Below are positions 58,919 to 64,000 of a DNA stretch of 64,000 nucleotides, piece by piece. The translations under genes and the position numbers were made by a program. The notes under the pieces are model-generated. The model saw only the letters and a program-made list of their open reading frames with translations, was not told the origin of the DNA and made no database searches. The first letter of the stretch is position 1; each line of letters opens with the position of its first letter. This stretch comes from Saururus chinensis (taxonomy: Eukaryota; Streptophyta; Magnoliopsida; Piperales; Saururaceae): contig CP141147.1 of assembly GCA_035235625.1 (NCBI GenBank), positions 1,464,001 through 1,528,000 of the forward strand. Reading direction: 5' to 3'.

Positions 58919-58926
58919 TATAAATT
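58919..58926 (+). promoter_or_regulatory. TATA box of the carboxypeptidase-like gene
   Basis: TATAAATT lies 91 bp before the start codon, placing transcription start near 58950 and a leader of about 65 bases. It follows a GC-richer stretch (58840-58915). Confidence 0.55.
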
Positions 58927-58995
58927 ACGAACCTTAAACAGGGACTCCATGTCCAAAAGTCTTTCTCGTGGAATTGTTTCATTCTTTGACCTTGA

Positions 58996-61274
<2,279 letters not shown>

Positions 61275-62727
61275 ATGTTGGACAGTGTCATTAGACAGCA
61301 AATTGATCGGAGGAAAAATGTCAACTGATATTTGCTGTTTGGGATTAGTTTATCTCTAGATAGTTGATACCTTTATTTTTAGGTACTTTTATTTTAACAT
61401 TTAGTTTTTACACCCCAATAGTTTACTATATAAGAAAAATTTCAGCCCATTTTTCAATTGGGAAAGGGCTAAGATAGGAGGTTGAGAAGTGCCTTAATCT
61501 CCATTGCCAAGGAATAAAACCGATTTAAGTATGTTTTAAGCCCTAATTTTTATTAATCTTTTGGATGTTTTTTTTAATCTCTCTTATTCCCACTTTGCGC
61601 CAAATAGATTCATGATTTATCCTATTAAAAATACTATTTTTAATCTCTATTTTAAACCCTAAAAGAGATATTTTCTTTTTTAATCAAAGGGAACCCTAAA
61701 TCTACATGTTTTCAAGGTTATTTAAATTTAATATTTGATTTTGATTAAATATTAATCAAAACCCTAACTTTGGGTAGGGATTCTTGAAGAATAGAGCATT
61801 GATTTTGACCCAAGAGTTTGTTGAAGGTAACAGGTTTTCATTTTAAGTAGATTTATGCTTCGGATTTCATGTTTAGAATGTTTTAAGTAAGTTATTTCTC
61901 ATATATGTGCTTTAATGGTGGATTAGTAAAAGCATGTTATTTATGTTGATTTTCTTGTGATTAAGCTTAAGAATGGCTAGATCTATCTTGTCTTAGGTTT
62001 GTATTTTGATATCATGAATTTTTGAAGTGATTCTTGAATTTTCTTAGCATTTTTTTTATTTTCAGTTTGATGTTGTGAGGTTGAAGATGAACCAAATTTT
62101 AGGCATAAAGTGACTGTTAAAGGTGTTCAAACGGCCTGGCGTTTGAACGACTATTTCGCCGATCAAACGATCAAATGGTAGTTTTTTTCATTCTTATATA
62201 TGTTGGCAATTTCTTGTTCTTCTAAGCAAGGAGAAATTATGATAAAATCATGAATACATGTGTATAGTATTTTTGATAGTTTGTTCATGTTTCACATGTC
62301 TTTGCTTAGACTTGAATACTACCATTCATGTACGCTTGTGTACGTATATATGATGATCAGTTGACACAAATGGATCATGATTGATGCACATGTAGACTGA
62401 TTTGAGATGTTTCTTGTATTTTGGCTCATGTAGCATTGCTCACGTATGTACCATATTGTAAGCATCATGAAAACGGTTTATGAATAAAATTAATCATGAT
62501 TAGTCATGTTTGATCGATTGGATGAGATTGGATGACATTGGTGGTCAGATTGATTGATCGAAGGCTTATCGAAATCAGTTTGGGTCCAAAAGGGCATGGT
62601 TTCTTTTTGAGTTCATTTGGGAACATAGTACCTCCCCAGGCTGAAATGAGAATTGCGGTTGAGTTTATTAATTGAGTTATTTGGACCTTGAGAGTTTAGT
62701 ATAATATGTCTGCGTGTACTAGCTACT
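61275..62727. other. No gene recognised; 3' flank of the carboxypeptidase-like gene
   Basis: AT-rich sequence. AATAAA at 61513-61518 is a candidate polyadenylation signal, 240 bases after the stop codon. Further right the sequence is AT-rich with no domain. Confidence 0.45.
61513..61518 (+). terminator. Candidate polyadenylation signal
   Basis: AATAAA at a plausible distance from the stop codon at 61274. Plant signals are loose, so this is only the best-looking candidate. Confidence 0.4.
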
Positions 62728-62972
62728 ATGTGCTCTAAGTTTCTTTTGTGGAAATTGGATTCTCCCCTACAAGAAATTGTCCATAGCGAGCACACTGTTC
62801 TAGGTTTCCTTTGTGAAAATTAGACATCCCCGATGAGGTTTGTCCTAAGTGAGCAAATTGCTCTAGGTTTCCTTTGTAAAAATTAGACGCTCATATTTAG
62901 GATTGTCCTTAGTGAACAGAGGGGTAACTCCCCAACGCCCTAAGTTTCCTTTGCAGAAATTTGACCTTGTTC
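62728..62972 (+). repeat. ~65-75-bp tandem repeat, four units
   Basis: Each unit has CTCTA(A/G)GTTTCCTTTG(T/C)xxAAATT(A/G)GA followed by a variable tail ending in TTGTCC(T/A)xAGxGA(G/A)CA. Units start near 62728, 62793, 62860 and 62935. Confidence 0.75.
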
Positions 62973-64000
62973 TTAACAGGCAGAATGATTGTTTTTCTCA
63001 CATATGAGACATTCACCATCGATGGTTACATGTGTATGGATTATTAATGTTCATTTACACATGTTGTGTAGGATAATGGAACTATGTTGTACATGTAGCT
63101 ATGACTTAATTTGTATGATATGTAGGATAGTGTGTTCGAGACACTTTTAATACAGGATAAATGTTTTCATTGAGAATAAGATATGCATGATATGTTTATG
63201 TTGAAATGTCACTTATACAGGATGTGAATATGTTGCACATAAAGTGTATGATTGATGTAAGTTATGTTGAACCCATGATGCGTAGGAGGCATATGAGTTT
63301 AATGATGAGATGTATAGGTTATAGTATGATATGCAGGTGACTTGAATATGTGATGATTTGATATGTCTTATAGCATGATATGTAGGTAATATAAGAATGT
63401 ATTCATGAGATATGCTAGAAATATAATGTCATGAGAATGTGTTCATAAGTGGATGCTTGTGGATGGTAAATTATGATATGAATGCATAGGTTTATGTGGT
63501 TATCCCATGATGAATGAGTATGATGGTTGATTATATGATGAATATTATGTGATTTACCTGTGATATCATTTTAGATTTACTTTTCGTAATTTAAAAACCC
63601 TTGCAAGCTTGTGGCTCACCCCTCTTTCTTGTGTTTTATTTTGGGACTGTATGTCGTGTCATGCAGGCGGTCTAGATATATTTTATGAGGAACGTATGGG
63701 TGATGATTTTGCTTAGGAGGGGTCATTAAGAGATCTTGAGCTCTATGATTGTTTACATAGCTTATTATATTGAGACTTATATCTACTTGATTATGTTTCA
63801 TACTCTATTAACAGAGGTTGGCTTAGACTTTTATTAGCCTATGCTGGCTTAAACTCTTATACTTGAGCCGTGTGTGGGCAATGTTGGACTAACCATGCGG
63901 GTTATTGTGTGGACTAAGATTAATTTGTAGTCATTTTTTTCTCATTTCTCTCTTGTACAAAGTTAATGTGCGCTACTTTATTGTAAACTACCCAAGTAAG
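62973..64000 (+). other. No gene recognised; ATGATATG-rich stretch
   Basis: ATGATATGxAGG-type words recur about every 60-80 bases from 63110 to 63560. No coding region is visible and it runs off the right edge. It may be part of a retrotransposon leader like that at 23419, but no LTR end or PBS was seen. Confidence 0.35.

Overview
The window is nuclear DNA of a flowering plant. It holds one intact multi-exon plant gene with canonical GT-AG introns, fragments of plant gene families (leucine-rich-repeat receptor protein, GH28 polygalacturonase), and dense nested plant transposons: Ty1/copia, Ty3/gypsy-type LTRs, an L1-type LINE, CACTA elements and an endogenous caulimovirid. The sequence does not let me name the species.

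Layout. 1-5.2 kb: AT-rich DNA with a ~355-bp tandem repeat leading into a broken LRR fragment. 5.2-25 kb: a transposon nest with two related CACTA-type elements, four copies of one gypsy-type LTR family (one a solo LTR with a near-perfect target duplication, one followed by a primer-binding site), a second LTR-like family, and a LINE whose two halves point in opposite directions. 25-28.8 kb: a low-repeat island with exon-like pieces I cannot assign to a family. 28.9-32.2 kb: a complete CACTA-type element. 33.7-38.4 kb: a decayed copia retrotransposon on the minus strand. 39.5-40.0 kb: a polygalacturonase pseudogene fragment. 40.7-57.8 kb: two head-to-tail copies, minus strand, of an endogenous caulimovirid-like element. 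The right copy is split by two complete CACTA-type elements (47041-52268 and 53715-57283), each with a perfect 3-bp target duplication; the left copy carries both empty sites. 59.0-61.3 kb: an eight-exon serine carboxypeptidase-like gene. 61.3-64 kb: AT-rich sequence with a ~65-75-bp tandem repeat.

The CACTA-type elements are the main theme. They carry no recognisable transposase. All share one plan: terminal arrays of an AGCGACGC / GCGTCGCT motif in facing pairs, a long strongly strand-asymmetric purine (or pyrimidine) tract broken by motif pairs, a GC-rich block, and at its edge a short conserved cassette of GGGC-AAATTT repeats next to a TATA-like AT core. They occur in both orientations.

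The strongest leads are: (1) the carboxypeptidase-like gene, whose reading frame and splice sites are intact but whose catalytic Ser and His are replaced; (2) the caulimovirid element, in which the protease is followed by an unfamiliar reading frame and no reverse transcriptase motif; (3) a perfect 47-bp inverted repeat exactly at the junction of its two copies; (4) the shared noncoding plan and promoter-like cassette of the CACTA family; (5) a LINE insertion with the exact topology of twin priming.
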